Below are positions 27,301-42,300 of a stretch of DNA of 64,000 bases, in pieces. The position numbers were made by a program, and so were the translations under genes. The stretch lies in the NCBI GenBank assembly GCA_037043455.1, contig JAWPHD010011459.1, positions 1 to 64,000 of the forward strand. Reading direction: 5' to 3'. Positions within the stretch are counted from its first letter, which is position 1. The number at the start of each line of letters is the position of its first letter. The stretch comes from Cyrtodaria siliqua. Taxonomy: Eukaryota; Mollusca; Bivalvia; Adapedonta; Hiatellidae. Below the pieces are notes generated by a model. That model saw only the letters and a program-made list of their open reading frames with translations. It was not told the DNA's origin and ran no database searches.

Positions 27301-30300
27301 GCTGTACTTTTAACTGCGCTCATTTGAAAAGATCTGCAATTACCTTCGACTGTGTCTGTTAGACTCCAGGATGGCTAACTAGAGAGTGCTGTATTTTTAT
27401 CTGCACTCATTTGAAAATAACGGCAATTATCTTTGACTGTGTCTATTACACTCCAGGATGGCTAACTAGAGAGTGCTGTACTTTTATCTGCACTCATTTG
27501 AAAATAACGGCAATTATCTTTGACTGTGTCTATTACACTCCAGTATGGCTAACTAGAGAGTGCTTGCGATTTAGTTATCTGTTGTGCCTAGATTTGAAAA
27601 GGACAGTTTGTAAAGAATTAGTTATCAATCATTTCAACCGTCACAGTTGAAATATTAATCCTTTTCTTTTCTATAAATAATATAAATTAAGGAACTCTGT
27701 AAAATTTGATGGGACCTCACATAAAACACATGTGAGTCACTGCATAGGAACTTGGATCCATCATAATAGAATATTTTAAAGTTCTAGTGTTTAAAATTGC
27801 AAATATTTGTTTTGGAGGTAATTTGCATATCTTCATCTTTCATGAAGTCATTGATACTTCTGGAAAGTTGAAAATATGCAATTGCTTAATTACTTTCAAA
27901 GTGAAATCCACCTCTCATGCTTGAGTTGCTGTTTATGATAATGATGCTATTGTAGCATCAGTGTCCATAGCTGCATGAAATAATGATAAAATCAAATACA
28001 TAAAAGTGTGTCGAGAATGAATATAAATATATCCATGAAATGTAAACAAGAGCATCATTTTGCTTATTACAGGGTTTGAGCAGTTATGAGCTGAGGTTTC
28101 CCAGTAAATCCGATATCGACTGTATACAGTCAGTCGCCAGGCAGGTGTTTATACCAGAGACATTTCCCTCAATAAATGTGTATAAACAGGTCCTTACTTC
28201 TGCCATGACAGGTGAGATTTCGTCTCTTCTGTATTGGTTTGTTGAATTCTAGTGGTTTGTCTGCATTCAAGGGATTTGATTGTATTGTTTTTAATGTAAA
28301 TATAAGTTTGATAGCAAGGAAATTCATTCAAATAATGTAGAAAGAAATCTGATAGCAAGAAAATTTTCAGAGACATAATGTAGAGAGAAGTTTGATAGCA
28401 AGGAAATTTTCAGAGACATAATGTAGATAGAAGTTTGATAGCAGGGAAATTCATGCAAATAATATAGAAAAAAATCAGATAGCAAGGAAAATTACAGAAA
28501 TAATGTAGACAAAAGTTTAATTGCTAGGAAAATCACACAAATAATGTTATAGAAGTTTGATTAAATATATTAACATTTATTTCACCACCAGAGTACATCA
28601 ACACTCAGCTTTACGATGTGGCCAAGAGGTTCCATCATGCTTTGTTGAAGGTGGACACCACAGGATATATGGCATCTAGTACTGGTGAGTGTGTTTACTG
28701 TCATATCACAACCATCACCCATTAACACTCATGGCCATAGAGTGATATAATACAAAATTGACATGGGCAACACACGTTAAAATAATATTGAAAGTTCAAT
28801 CGCTTGACTTCTTAAAAAAAGAAGACATCTTTGAGCATTTTTGGGCTTGAGTGCAAAATTGTTTCTGTAATTTTCAGGTTCCATAAAGTCCACAGGTGAC
28901 AGCAGCAACCCAGCATGTCAGTGTGGGGCTCCATCGAAGATGGTGATGGTCAGAAAGGAGGGCCCAAATAACGGGAGACACTTCTATGCTTGTAGTGCCA
29001 ACAGAAAACAACAGTGCAAGGTAGGTGCTTAACTGAAACAAAGACTTTGGCCTGAAAGAGCCTCAGGTGAAACTTAACTTGTACAATATGTGTACATTGT
29101 ATTTATATAGCTAATTGCAAAGAGAGGAAATCTCCGATTGTAATAAAAGGAAACGTTTGGCTAAACGTAATTCAGGGTTTCCCCCAGAAATTTGTGAAGG
29201 CATGTTGTTCTGACATTACATTTACCAAACTGGGCTTGAAAAAAATAGTGCCTATTAATGGCAAAATGGCAAAATAACATACTTTCATGATTTTGGTGCA
29301 AAAGGAACAAAAATCACCACAGAAATTCTATTTTTCTTCTTTTAAATCTGTTATTCATGAAAATTAAGAAAATCTTAAGGCATGTTGCTCTGATGAAGGC
29401 ATGTTGTTTTTCCTTTCTTTTCCAGGAAGGCATGTTGCATGCGACATGCCTTATGATCCTGTGGGAAACCCTGGTAATTTGTTTCTCAAGACTTACATCA
29501 ATAATTACCCTTTATTGAAATAATTAATTCCTGATATGAATTATTTATTTACCGGTATTAACTTCTAAATTATTTTAGTATTTCCAATGGGCTGATGAGA
29601 AAACTAAAGGGGCATATAACGTGGCGGGTGCCAAGCGTAAGATTGCAGACTCATACAGCCTAAGTTTGTACATGAAGAACCACCGTGTCAACTTGTACGG
29701 GGATTGTCATCTGGCACAGCGTACCAGGGAGAACATTAAACCTTACTTTAAAGCACAGGTAAGGTGGTGGTGGTGGTGTTCAGATGGAATAGAAAGGTGT
29801 CAACCTTTAACTTTAATACTTCAGCAGTGGTATAAAATTAAATAAGATATTCACTTATTTGAAGAACCAATTATTTGATATACTATACAGTTATTTGTAT
29901 GGGGTTGATCTATAGACGTTAGTAAAAGTGAAATTGATATATATCAATACAGTGTGTAACTGACATGGCATATAACACACAGGTTCAGGTAGGGAATTCT
30001 TCACTGAGGTATAACGGTTTTGATCTGAACCCATACTCTGCAGTTGTACAGATCAAACAGTCAAAACAAGCACGCCGACAACTGGAATTTTACCAAACTA
30101 CCTATGTAGTATCATGATGGGTGTTACTCTTCAGGAGTTATCTTACGAAATGAGTATGTGTCCAGCGTACCCTATATAGTGCATGGTTTGTTTTACCCCT
30201 TTGGTGGATATCAGAGAGGGGTAGCATATTATACACAATGACAGGGGACCATGTCAAGTTTTTTATAAAATGAATTGGGAAAAATTAAATCAGAATTGAT

Positions 30301-33300
30301 TGGGCAGGTTGTGGTCACATGTTGCCCGATAAGACAATGTATTAACTTGAGAAACATTTTGACTTTTCATATTGACTTAAAGGCATGGTTAATGTATATG
30401 ATGTTAATTAAACAACAAACGTCATAATTATACTCACACATTGGTGCCTAGTAATAGGTAAATTGACAACCATAAATCAAAACTACCATGTCATATGTAT
30501 GTTATGTGGTAAATAGAATCTGTGAAAAACATTCCCCTGGAGATTTTGTAATAAAACTGTTATTGCCTTTTAGATTCAGACAATACATGGGTTTATCGAT
30601 CCTTTACTCAGGGTGATAAAAACCTGTATTAACCTCATAAAAAAGGCGATAAATGTATTTTATCTGGAAGAAACATGTATACATGTGAGTTTCATGTGTG
30701 TAAAGGTGCTTACTAGTCGTGCCTTTGCTGGTGTACCCTTGACAGTTGATTCTTTGAGCCCACAATGTTTGTTTTACAAGCAATATGTTGAATCCCAGAA
30801 CATTTCTTTTCCAGAAATGGGCGCGTGGGAGAGGAGATGGTGAGACACTTCAGAAGAAACAGATGTTCCTGAAACTACCTCATAAAGGGCGCTCATCCAT
30901 GTATGCAAAAGGTGAGTTGGACATTTGTATGATAGTTTGGAATTACCGAGAGTGTTGGTCAGATTGTTTGTCTCGTTTTCTGACCCATCCCCCAGGAATG
31001 TTAATTAACTGAGAAAAAAGAACGTTCTGTATGATGTCTACTGACTGGATCCCAAATGCTACTATTACTAATGAACGGTTTTGTAATAGAAAATTTTGCA
31101 TCGCTGCACTGCTAGAACTGCTATTGGTGTTCAGGAAGTATTGTGTTTTCTACTGAATTAACATGATGCCAGTTTTCAATCATTTATCCATTTAAGGCAA
31201 TCAAACCAATAAGATACCTCCGACAAACAATAGCACGTGCAACTGTACTATAATGCATGTACAGCTGTGTTCTAATATAACCTATCGTCGGCATACTCTG
31301 ACTTCAATAATAGGTCAGTGATATCTAAGTCCTGATCATCAACTTTTGACTTTAGTAATATATATGACAAATACATTTCCATTTTAATTCTTTATTATAG
31401 ATGACATCTGGATAATCTCCCAGCACATGGATTTTGACCCATCATGTACATTTCTGGCCAGGAGTACTTACTTTGGTCCTACGTCAGCCAACGAGGTCGA
31501 GATAGAACCTCTGGTGGGGTACAGCCCTTCTAACTGGCCCAGTGATGGTGAGTTTACCTCCACCAATCGGATAGATCGAAAATTGTTCTAGCAGCAGCCT
31601 TAGCACCAAGTTATGTTTATACTGATAAATTTTCCAGATGTAATTAGCAAAGATTTAGTGTTCATTCAACTGTCTACTGCGGTTATGCTTTGTTGCAGAA
31701 TACATGATTTAGATTCCACAAGTTTTGGATTTCCTCAGTCTCTAGGTTGATTGCATTATCCATTCATACTCATACGAACCTTAAGGGCTGTGTATTGTTG
31801 ATAGATGCACTAACATTGAGGGCTGTGTATTGTTGATAGATGCACTAAAGCTAGGGCTGTATGATGCACTAAATCTAAGGATATGTATTGTTGATAGATG
31901 CACTAAAGCTATGGCTATGTATTGCTGATAGATACACTAAACTAGGGCAGTGTAGTGTTGATAAATGCACTAAGGCTATGGCTATGTATTGTTGATACAC
32001 TAAAGCTATGGTTATGTATTGGTGATAGATGCACTAAAGCTAGGGATATGTATTGTTGATAGATACACTAAAGCTAGGTATATGTATTGTTGATAGGTAC
32101 ACTAAAGCAAGCGATATATATTGTTGACAGATGCACTAAAGCTAGGGCTATGCATTGTTGATAGATGCACTAAAGTAAGGGCAACATATTGTTGATAAAT
32201 GCACTAAAGCTAGGGCTGTGTATTTTGATACACTAAAGCTAAGGTTATGTATTGTTGATAGATGCATTTAAGCTAGAGATTTGCATTGTTGAAAGCTGCA
32301 GTAAGCTATGGCTATGTATTGTTGATACAATAAAGCTATGGTTATGTATTGTTGATAGATGCACTAAAGCAAGCGATATATATTGTTGACAGATGCACTA
32401 AAGCTAGGGCTATGCATTGTTGATAGATGCACTAAAGTTAGGGCAACATATTGTTGATAAATGCACTAAAGCTAGGGCTATGTATTTTGATACACTAAAG
32501 CTAAGGTTATGTATTGTTGATAGATGCATTTAAGCTAGAGATTTGCATTGTTGAAAGCTGCAGTAAGCTATGGCTATGTATTGTTGATACAATAAAGCTA
32601 TGGTTATGTATTGTTGATAGATGCACTAAAGCTAGGTATATGTATTGTTGATAGATGCACTAAAGCTAGGGTTATGTATTGTTGATAGATGCAATAAAGC
32701 TAGGACTGTGTATTGTTGATAGATGCACTAAAGCTGGGGCTATATATTGTTGATAGATGCACTAAAGCTAGGACTATGTATTGTTGACAGATACACTGCA
32801 CTGGTGAGTGTATTTGCTGTCATGTAACCATTGCTGGCCTTATCTGACAATAGAAAGACCTGCATATATCCTTTCGATAGATACACTAAAGCCAAGGTTA
32901 TGTATTGTTGATAGATGCACTTGTATTGTTGATAGATGCACTAAAGCTATGGCTATGTATTGTTTATAGATGCACGTTTTATTATGTATATATTAGCTGC
33001 AGAAAATCTACATAAGTATTTCGGTGACATGTGTATTACCAATAAAAACATTATGTTATAAATTGCTCTAAATACACTTTAATCGTATCTTTATTTACAG
33101 TAGCGTGTCATGCCATCTTGGCAGGAAATGCCTCGTCTGAGTTGAGTTGTATAGAGAATATCAGGGAACATATCCAGTCGCAGTCACCACCTGTCATACC
33201 CCATCTCCTCAGCAGGTCAGTATCAGGGAACATATCCAGTCACAGTCACCACCTGTCATACCCCATCTCCTCAGCAGGTCATTGTCAGGGTACATATCCA

Positions 33301-36300
33301 GTCACAGTCGCCACCTGTCATTCCCCATCTCCTCAGCAGGTCATTATCAGGGTACATATCCAGTCACAGTCGCCACCTGTCATACCCCATCTCCTCAGCA
33401 GGTCAGTATCAGGGAATATATCCAGTAACAGTCGCCACCTGTCATACCCCATCTCCTCAGCAGGTCATTATCAGGGAACATATCCAGTCACAGTCGTCAC
33501 CTGTCATACCCCATCTCCTCAGCAGGTCAATATCAGGGAACATATCCAGTCACAGTCGCCACCTGTCATACCCCATCTCCTCAGCAGGTCAGTATCAGGG
33601 AACATACCCAGTCACAGTCACCACCTGTCATACCCCATCTCCTCAGCAGGTCATTATCAGGGTACATATCCAGTCACAGTCGCCACCTGTCATACCCCAT
33701 CTCCTCAGCAGGTCATTATCAGGGTACATATCCAGTCACAGTCGCCACCTGTCATACCCCATCTCCTCAGCAGGTCAGTATCAGGGAACATATCCAGTCA
33801 CAGTCGCCAACTGTCTTGCCCCATCTCCTCAGCAGGTCAGTATCAGGGAACATAACATACCCAGTCACAGTCACCACCTGTCATACCCCATCTCCTCAGC
33901 AGGTCAGTATCAGGGAACATATCCAGTCACAGTCACCACCTGTCATACCCCATCTCCTCAGCAGGTCATTATCAGGGAACATATCTAGTCACAGTCGCCA
34001 CCTGTCATACCCCATCTCCTCAGCAGGTCAGTATCAGGGAACATACCCAGTCACAGTCACCACCTGTCATACCCCATCTCCTCAGCAGGTCATTATCAGG
34101 GTACATATCCAGTCACAGTCGCCACCTGTCATACCCCATCTCCTCAGCAGGTCAGTATCAGGGAACATACCCAGTCACAGTCACCACCTGTCATACCCCA
34201 TCTCCTCAGCAGGTCAATATCAGGGAACATATCCAGTCACAGTCGCCACCTGCCATACCCCATCTCCTCAGCAGGTCAGTATCAGGGAACATACCCAGTC
34301 ACAGTCACCACCTGTCATACCCCATCTCCTCAGCAGGTCATTATCAGGGTACATATCCAGTCACAGTCGTCATCTGCCATACCCCATCTCCTCAGCAGGT
34401 TATTATCAGAGAACATATCCAGTCACAGTCGCCACCTGTCATACCCCATCTCCTCAGCAGGTCATTATCAGAGAACATATCCAGTCACAGTCGCCACCTG
34501 TCATACCCCATCTCCTCAGCAGGTCAGTATCAGGGAACATATCCAGTCAAAGTCGCAACCAGTCGTACCCCATCTCCTCAGCAGGTCAGTATCAGGGATC
34601 ATATCCAGTCACTGTCATACCCCATCTCCTCAGCAGGTCAGTATCAGGGAACATACTCAGTCACAGTCGCCAACTGTCTTGCCCCATCTCCTCAGCAGGT
34701 CAGTATCAGGGAACATAACATACCCAGTCACAGTCACCACCTGTCATACCCCATCTCCTCAGCAGGTCAATATCAGGGAACATAACATACCCAGTCACAG
34801 TCACCACCTGTCATACCTCATCTCCTCAGCAGGTCATTATCAGGGAACATATCCAGTCACAGTCGCCACCTGTCATACCCCATCTTCTCAGCAGGTCAAT
34901 ATCAGGGAACATATCCAGTCACAGTAACCACCTGTCATACACCATCTCCTCAGCAGGTCATTATCAGGGAACATACCCAGTCACAGTGGCCACCTGTCAT
35001 GTCCCATCTCCTGAACAGGTCATTATCAGGGAACATATCCAGTCACAGTCACCACCTGTCATACCCCATCTTCTCAGCAGGTCAATATCAGGGAACATAC
35101 CCAGTCACAGTGGCCACCTGTCATGTTCAATCTCCTAAACAGGTCAGTGCTCCAACAATAGGACAACCCATTGCGCGAGGCCCTGATTTTGCAAACAAGA
35201 AGCCATTTAGGCCTGTTCAAAATGTTTTAGATTTTTAGCTCAACTGATCTAGATCAGCAGTTTATGTCTGTCCGTCCGTCCGTCTGTCCGTAAACTTTTA
35301 TTTGTAGCGACTACTCCTCTGAAACTACTGGATGGATATTCATGAAACTTTACAGAAATGTTGCCCATGAAGTCTAGTTGATCCTAGGAAAAAATCATGT
35401 TGATGTGAAATCCAAGATGGCCGCCAAAGCTAAAAATAGATTTTTAAAATACAAGTTTGTAGCGACTACTTCTTGAAAACTATAAGTGATATTGATATGG
35501 GACTTTTTCTAAAATGATCAGCATGACATGATGTTGGTCCTTGTCAAAAAATCGTTTTGATTTGACGTTAAACATGGCTGCAAGCGGCCATCTTTGTTTA
35601 CATAGAGTTATATAGTAAAAACTTGTAGCGACTACTCCTCTGAAACTAATTGGCGGTTTTTATGAAACTATACAGGAATGTTGCTCTTGATGTCTAATTG
35701 ATTCTAGCAAAATTTCAGGTCGGCCAGAAATTCAAGATGGCCGCCACAGCTTAAAATAGATATTTAAAAAATAAGTTTGTAGCGACTACTTCTTGAAAAT
35801 CATAAATGATATTGATATGGGACTTTTTCTAAAATGATCAGCATGACATGATGTTGATCCGATTCGAACATTATATTGATTCGACGTTAAACATGGCTGC
35901 CAGTGGCCATCTTTGTTTACATAGAGTTATATAGTAAAAACTTGTAGCGACTACTTCTCTGAAACTACTTCACGGATGTTCATGAAACTTGACAGGAATG
36001 TTGCTCGTGATCTCTAGTTGATCCTAGAAAATGTTCAGGCTGGCCTGAAATTCAAGATGGCCGCCACGGCTAAAAATAGATTTAAAATAAATAAATTTAT
36101 AGCGACTACTTCTTGAAAACTGTAAGTGATATTGATATGGGACATTTTCTAAAATGATCAGCATGACATGATGTTGATCCTTGTCGAAATTTATTTCGAT
36201 GCGACTTTAAACATGGCCGCTAGCGGCAATCTTTGTTTACATAGATTTATATAGTAAAAACTTGTAGCGACTTCTTCATGAAACTTTACAGAAATGTTGC

Positions 36301-39300
36301 CCATGAAATCTAGTTGATCCTAGCAAAAATTCATGTTGATGCAAAATCCAAGATAGCCGCCAAAGCTAAAAATAGATTTTTAAAATATAAGTTTGTAGCG
36401 ACTACATCTTGAAAACTATAAGTGATATTGATATGGGACTTTTTCTAAAATGATCAGCATGACATGATATTGGTGCTTGTCAAAAATTGTTTTGATTCGA
36501 CGTTAAATATGGCTGTCAGTGGCCATCTTTGTTTACATAGAGTTATATAATGAAAACTTGTAGCGACTACTCCTCTGAAAATGCTTGACGGATTTTCATG
36601 AAACTTCACACGAATGTTGCTCTTGATGTCTAATTGATCCTAGCAAAACTTCAGATCGGCCGGAAATTCAAGATGGCCGCCACAGCTAAAAATAGATTTT
36701 CAAAAAACAAGTTTGTAGCGACTACTTCTTAAAAACTATAAGTGATATTGATATGGAACTTTTTCTAAAATGATCAGCATGACATGATGTTGGTCTTTGT
36801 CAAAAATCGTTTTGATTTGACGTTAAACATGGCTGTCAGCGGCCATCTTTGTTTACATAGAGTTATATAATGAAAACTTGTAGCGACTACTCCTCTGAAA
36901 CTACTTGACGGATTTTCATGAAACTTCACAGGAATGATGCTCTTGATGTCTTGTTAATCCTAGAAAAATTTCAGGCTGGCCGAAAATTCAAGATGGCCAC
37001 CACAGCTAAAAATAAATTTTCAAAAAACAAGTTTGTAGCAACTACTTCCTGAAATCAAAATCAATCAGTAGAGCTTCAAGGTCATTGACCTCTTGTTTAA
37101 TTTCTTTTTTTCTTATTCACTCAACTAATTTGTTATTATGCAGTTTTTTCAAACAAAAATCAATCCTCCTATCCACTTGTCTTACTTTGAAAGCTTGGTC
37201 TCCATTCCCAAGTAACAGTGAAAAAAAGTCTTAATGAAGGGGTTATGAAAATGTGCCTTTTTACTTGTTTAAATTACCGGTCCTATTATGCGTATTACCT
37301 AGGTTATGGTGCAAGAAGAAATTTTCAGGGCCTGTAAATTTTGATTCAGGACCTGTCCATTTTCGGAAGCATTAAGCCCTGCAGGAAGTTCTGTTTACAT
37401 GACCTTTTTGTTCTACTTTAGTGTTTTCTGTGTGCCAAGTCTGGCACAAAGCGATGCTGTTAGTTCCGTTTACACAACCCTCCATGTAGTAGTAGCTTGT
37501 AGTTTTTTCTATCATGTTATTGTCATGTGCTGTCAAATTGTTGTCACTTTTAATTGGGAATAAGCACACATTTGGTTAAAAAATTTCATGTTATTCTGTT
37601 TCTACATTTCCTCTGGGACATATAATAGCTGCCAACCATGAACCACAATTTCATCTTGGATATGTTTTACACTGTAGTGATTGTTTTAATGTCCATATCA
37701 TTTTCTTACTTTATTCATGGGTCTACAGTGATAAACTTAATTGATGGTTGCATCTCGAGGCTTGCACTCAAAAGATTTGGGACAATGACACATTTCTTTA
37801 ATGCTGGCTTTATTTCCAGGCCCAGTGATGTTGAGTTGATAGACAACTCAAGTAAAGGATTTCAGACACCAAGGACTGTACCACAGACATGCAGAAACAT
37901 ACACATACATTCTGAGCAAATGGTAAGTATGATGTGTCTTAAAACTATACTACTACAGTTATTTAGATGTGGGATGTTTAACAAGACCCTAACCCTTTGC
38001 TTGTTATATTTCTGTTCCTTGTACATATGAGATTCCATTTTCTATTCGACACCCGTGAGCAGTTTCATAAAATGGTTTTGATGGGGTTTAACAATGTTTC
38101 TGGGATATACCCCTTCAGATTTGTGTTTTTTCGTCTTTGCATGGCCTCTATTAAGTTTTTGCTTTTCGTTAGCATTCAATACTCAAAATGGCAATCTTAA
38201 ATCATATAGGGAAATGTAAAAAGTAACTTTTTCTCTGAAACCGCTTTCTGTATATTAATGAAACTTGATATCCCTTGTGTTATTTGTATATATATTGTTG
38301 TTGGATTTATAAACGTCCGTTTGAAAAAAGCTACTTACTATGGTATGGGGTAGTCCGTTCGTCCTCCCAAAAACAATTGTGCATTCCACACAATAACTTT
38401 GAATCCGTTACTTTCTCACTCAGGAAACTTGATAGGTGCATTGCTCTTGGTAATTGGAGGAACCATATTGTTTTGGGGATCAAAGGTCAATAATCAAGGT
38501 CATCACGGCCTTATATAGAAGTATTCTGTGCGATAACTTTGAAAGCATAACACTCATGCAACTACAATATTTCAGTGGACCAACCTTAAATGCCACACGT
38601 GCTTGCATAAAACTCACCAAAGAGAATGATATCATGCAGATCTATTCTAGTCATATGGCATTGAGTGATATCAACATCTTAGACTGTGGTGATATTTATC
38701 TGTGTTTTGTAGGATGAGTTAGTGAGGGAGTACATAGAGGAATACAATCTCAATACCGACCAATCAGAGGCCATCAGGCGGGTAGCTAACATGTTCTCCG
38801 TGGAGAAAACAGACATTGTGGATAGTGTTCTACTTATTCATGGTGAATTGCCTTTTATTCCTAGATTCTTACTTTTTTACAAATTGCTTTATGATGTTTA
38901 GTCCAAAAGTTATTTATCGCGGACATAAATGCGCTTCATCACTGATAATTTATATTGTTAGGAACACTGAGTCCCATGGTCTATGGCTATAGAACAGAGG
39001 ACATGTGACACTTGTCAGTTATGGTTAAGTGTAACATCTAAATTTCCCTTACCTTAAATGTTGTTTTGTTTGTTTGAATGGTGTTTTATGGCATTTTTGT
39101 GCCGCCTGCCTAGCATGGTAGACACATAGGGATCTCTTTGTCCGTCATCGCTGTCACACTTTAACCTGCAACCTAACCTTGGCCATAACTAAAAGTGTTT
39201 GACCTATGTTCATAAATCTTCACACACATTTTCATCTTACCTCAACAACACATGTTGTTACACATGTCCAATAACTCTGACTTACATTTTGCAACCTAAC

Positions 39301-42300
39301 CAAGCTCATAACTGGTCATAAGCACATAGCAGGCAACACAAGTGTTCCGTGGAACACACTTCTAGTTAGCACAAGTTAGGCCATATAAGACGTTCAATTT
39401 GTTTGTGGTAGACTGTTTTTTGATGCAGCGTCTTTACTATCCTGGCCATGGAAGCGTGCGTCTCTTGCCTTAGAACATATACTTTTCTTCTGACTATAGA
39501 ATTCGTATTTTTATGTCTCTGATTGTTTGACTTTGTTATTATATCTCAGGTGTGTTTGGAGCTGGTAAGAGTTTCCTACTCTCTGTCATTGTGCTGTTTC
39601 TCATCAAGGCATTCCAGCTGAATGACTCTGCCTCACCTGGTGACCCATTTCCATGGAAACTGCTCATATCGTCAACAACAAATGTGGCGGTGGACAGAAT
39701 CCTTATGGGGTATGTATACTTAGTTTGGAGTAAATCAGTGTACTGGTGAAATTTTAAAATGCCTTTCGAAACAAACTTAACCTCAATGGATATAATAAAT
39801 AAATTTCCAGCTGTGATTTGATTTGATTTTTAGCTCGACTATTCGAAGAATAAGAGAGCTTATGTAATCACCACGGGGTCGGCGTCGGCGTTGGCGTCGG
39901 CGTTGGCGTCGGCGTCCCACATCAAGGTTTGCGTGTAAGCTGTGTTTTTGGTTCCTGTAACATATGGGCTCCCATGGAACCCAAATTATGATAGCCCTTA
40001 AAATATGTCTGTTTCACATCAAATTTTGAGTGTAAGCTGTGTTTACAGGTCTATGTCTCTTACAATTCTTACCCTATCACAACCAAATTTGGCCATAGGC
40101 TTCCTTATAGCATTATCTTAAGGGCTGCATAAGCAATTTTGGTTCCCGTAACCCCTGGGCTCCCATGGAACCCAAATTCTGATAGCCCTTAAAATATGTC
40201 TGTTTCACATAAATCATAAAGGCAGATCTAGGTTTGCATGTAAGCATTTATATATCTATAATTTTGGTTTGGGATTTGTCATAGCATTATGCATCTTATT
40301 ACTTGAAATTTTTTTTTTAACATATTTCTGTGTTGCTTTAGTCAATTCTGACACATATATGTTGCCCCCTCCCCCCCTCCCAACCCACTCCCGTCTCTCA
40401 CCCCCGCTCCCCCAGCCCCCATCCCACCCCAACTTAAAAATCTAATATTTTTTATTTTTTTTTACATATTTCTGTGTTGTTTTAGTCAATTCTTAAACAT
40501 ATATATTGTAACCTTCCCCGCCCCCTCCCCCCAGCCCACCGCCTCTCCCCCCTTCCCCCCACACTTGAAACTATTTTTTTTTTTTTTTTTACATATTTCT
40601 GTGTTGCTCTTGTCAATTCTTACACATATATGTTGCCCCCTCCCAGCCCCCCCCCCCCCCCCCACTTGAATTTTTTTATTTTTTTTACATATTTCTTTGT
40701 TGTTTTAGTCAATTCTTACACATATAGGTTTCTTCATTCACCACCCCCACTCCCCCACCATCCACACCCACCTCACTCCCACACCCACCCCGCACCCCAC
40801 TCAAAACTCGAATTTTTATTATTATTTTTTATTATTTCTGTGTAGTTTTGGTCAATTCTTACACATAGTTATGTTGTGCTCCCAACCCCACCCCACATTG
40901 TTGTAGCCTTGTTTTCTGATGGTATATACTAGCTATAAATTTATTATTCTCTGAAAAATCGAATAGTCGAGCTGCGCTGTTCTCCGACAGCTCTTGTTAG
41001 CTATACTGGCCTCTTTGGCCAGGTGAACTAATGGGACGGCACGTTGTCCAGCGGTATGTTAACTTGTTTCATTATTCATCCAATCTTTACCAAACACAGA
41101 CAGATTGATGATATCATTGAAAGCTCAGACAAGTTAATTCAAAACCCAGTTTGATAAAACCAAGTGTGAAAAATACTGTAGTTTGCTGTGTTAAATCTGT
41201 ATCTACCTCATTTTTCATACGATATTTACCAAAACTTTCTCAGAATTCTGAAAGTATCAAAAAACTCTGACAAGTTTGAAAACCAGTTATATCTGAGATT
41301 GTTAGCGCCTTCATTTTTCATTTCATTTTTACTAAACTTTGTCAAAACATGAATATCTATTAAAGCTTGGATAAGTTTGTAAACCTACCATTTGACTCCT
41401 ACACCATGCCCTTCATTCCCTCAACCCCACCCCCCACTTCCCCACCCCCATGCACTCAATGCCCCACTCCCTCCCCTTGCCAAATAAAACAAACAAAAAG
41501 TTTTCTGATTACCTCAGTTGTGGAAGAAAGCGTGGAACAGTTTTAAAAAGTAGCCTTGTCAACCTAGTTTTATAAGGCAATATCGACTGCACACTGAGCC
41601 AGAAAAGGAGTGTGATGATTCAGCCTTCATTTGCATATTTGTTACACTAGTGTATTATGATATTTAAGTCAATAGGTTTATTACTAGAGTAACGTGTTCT
41701 GGATGTTTGTATCACCTCGAGTAATGACAGCACGAGAGGCGGAGCCTCGAGTGTGATCCCTGATCGGGCATTTACTTACGAGAGGTGATACATAAACTTC
41801 CAGAACACGTTACTCTTATAATGATCCTTTTATTATATACCTCCTACATATGATTAAAAAATAGAATATTTACATTTCTGTTGCATACATATGCAATAAA
41901 GAAGATTTATAAATGTTTCAAGGCTTATTTTCAATAAAGCGCAGAAGGAAAATGGGCGTATCTTAATATATTTGGGGGTGTAGCTACAGCTTACAAGTTA
42001 AAGTTTATTGGTGTGTTGTACTTGTTTCGTTTGTTTGACGTAACGTCGTCTTGACGTCCTCGTGCAAATCGGTGTAAATGCGTGCATTTTTAGGAATTTC
42101 CTGGTCTATTTTAAGTAGGATAGTGATCCGGAATCTATTTTTAGTAGCATACTGATACGGATTCAGAAAACCTCTAGAAGTGATACAGGTTTTTGTATTC
42201 CACTGTAAGAAAATAAAGGTACTGTGTATATAGTTATTGATAGGTATATAATAAATGTCTTTATCACATAACATGTGGTGTGGGAGTGTAATAACACCAT

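Noticed and set aside
15854..27575. CRISPR array
   Set aside because: The repeats are direct, head-to-tail and without unique spacers, and the DNA is clearly eukaryotic.
33816..35238. Plus-strand ORFs of 300, 82 and 79 codons in the 62-bp array
   Set aside because: The unit lacks stops in every forward frame, so long ORFs are automatic. Only the part continuous with exon 17 up to 33855 could be translated, and only through alternative splicing.
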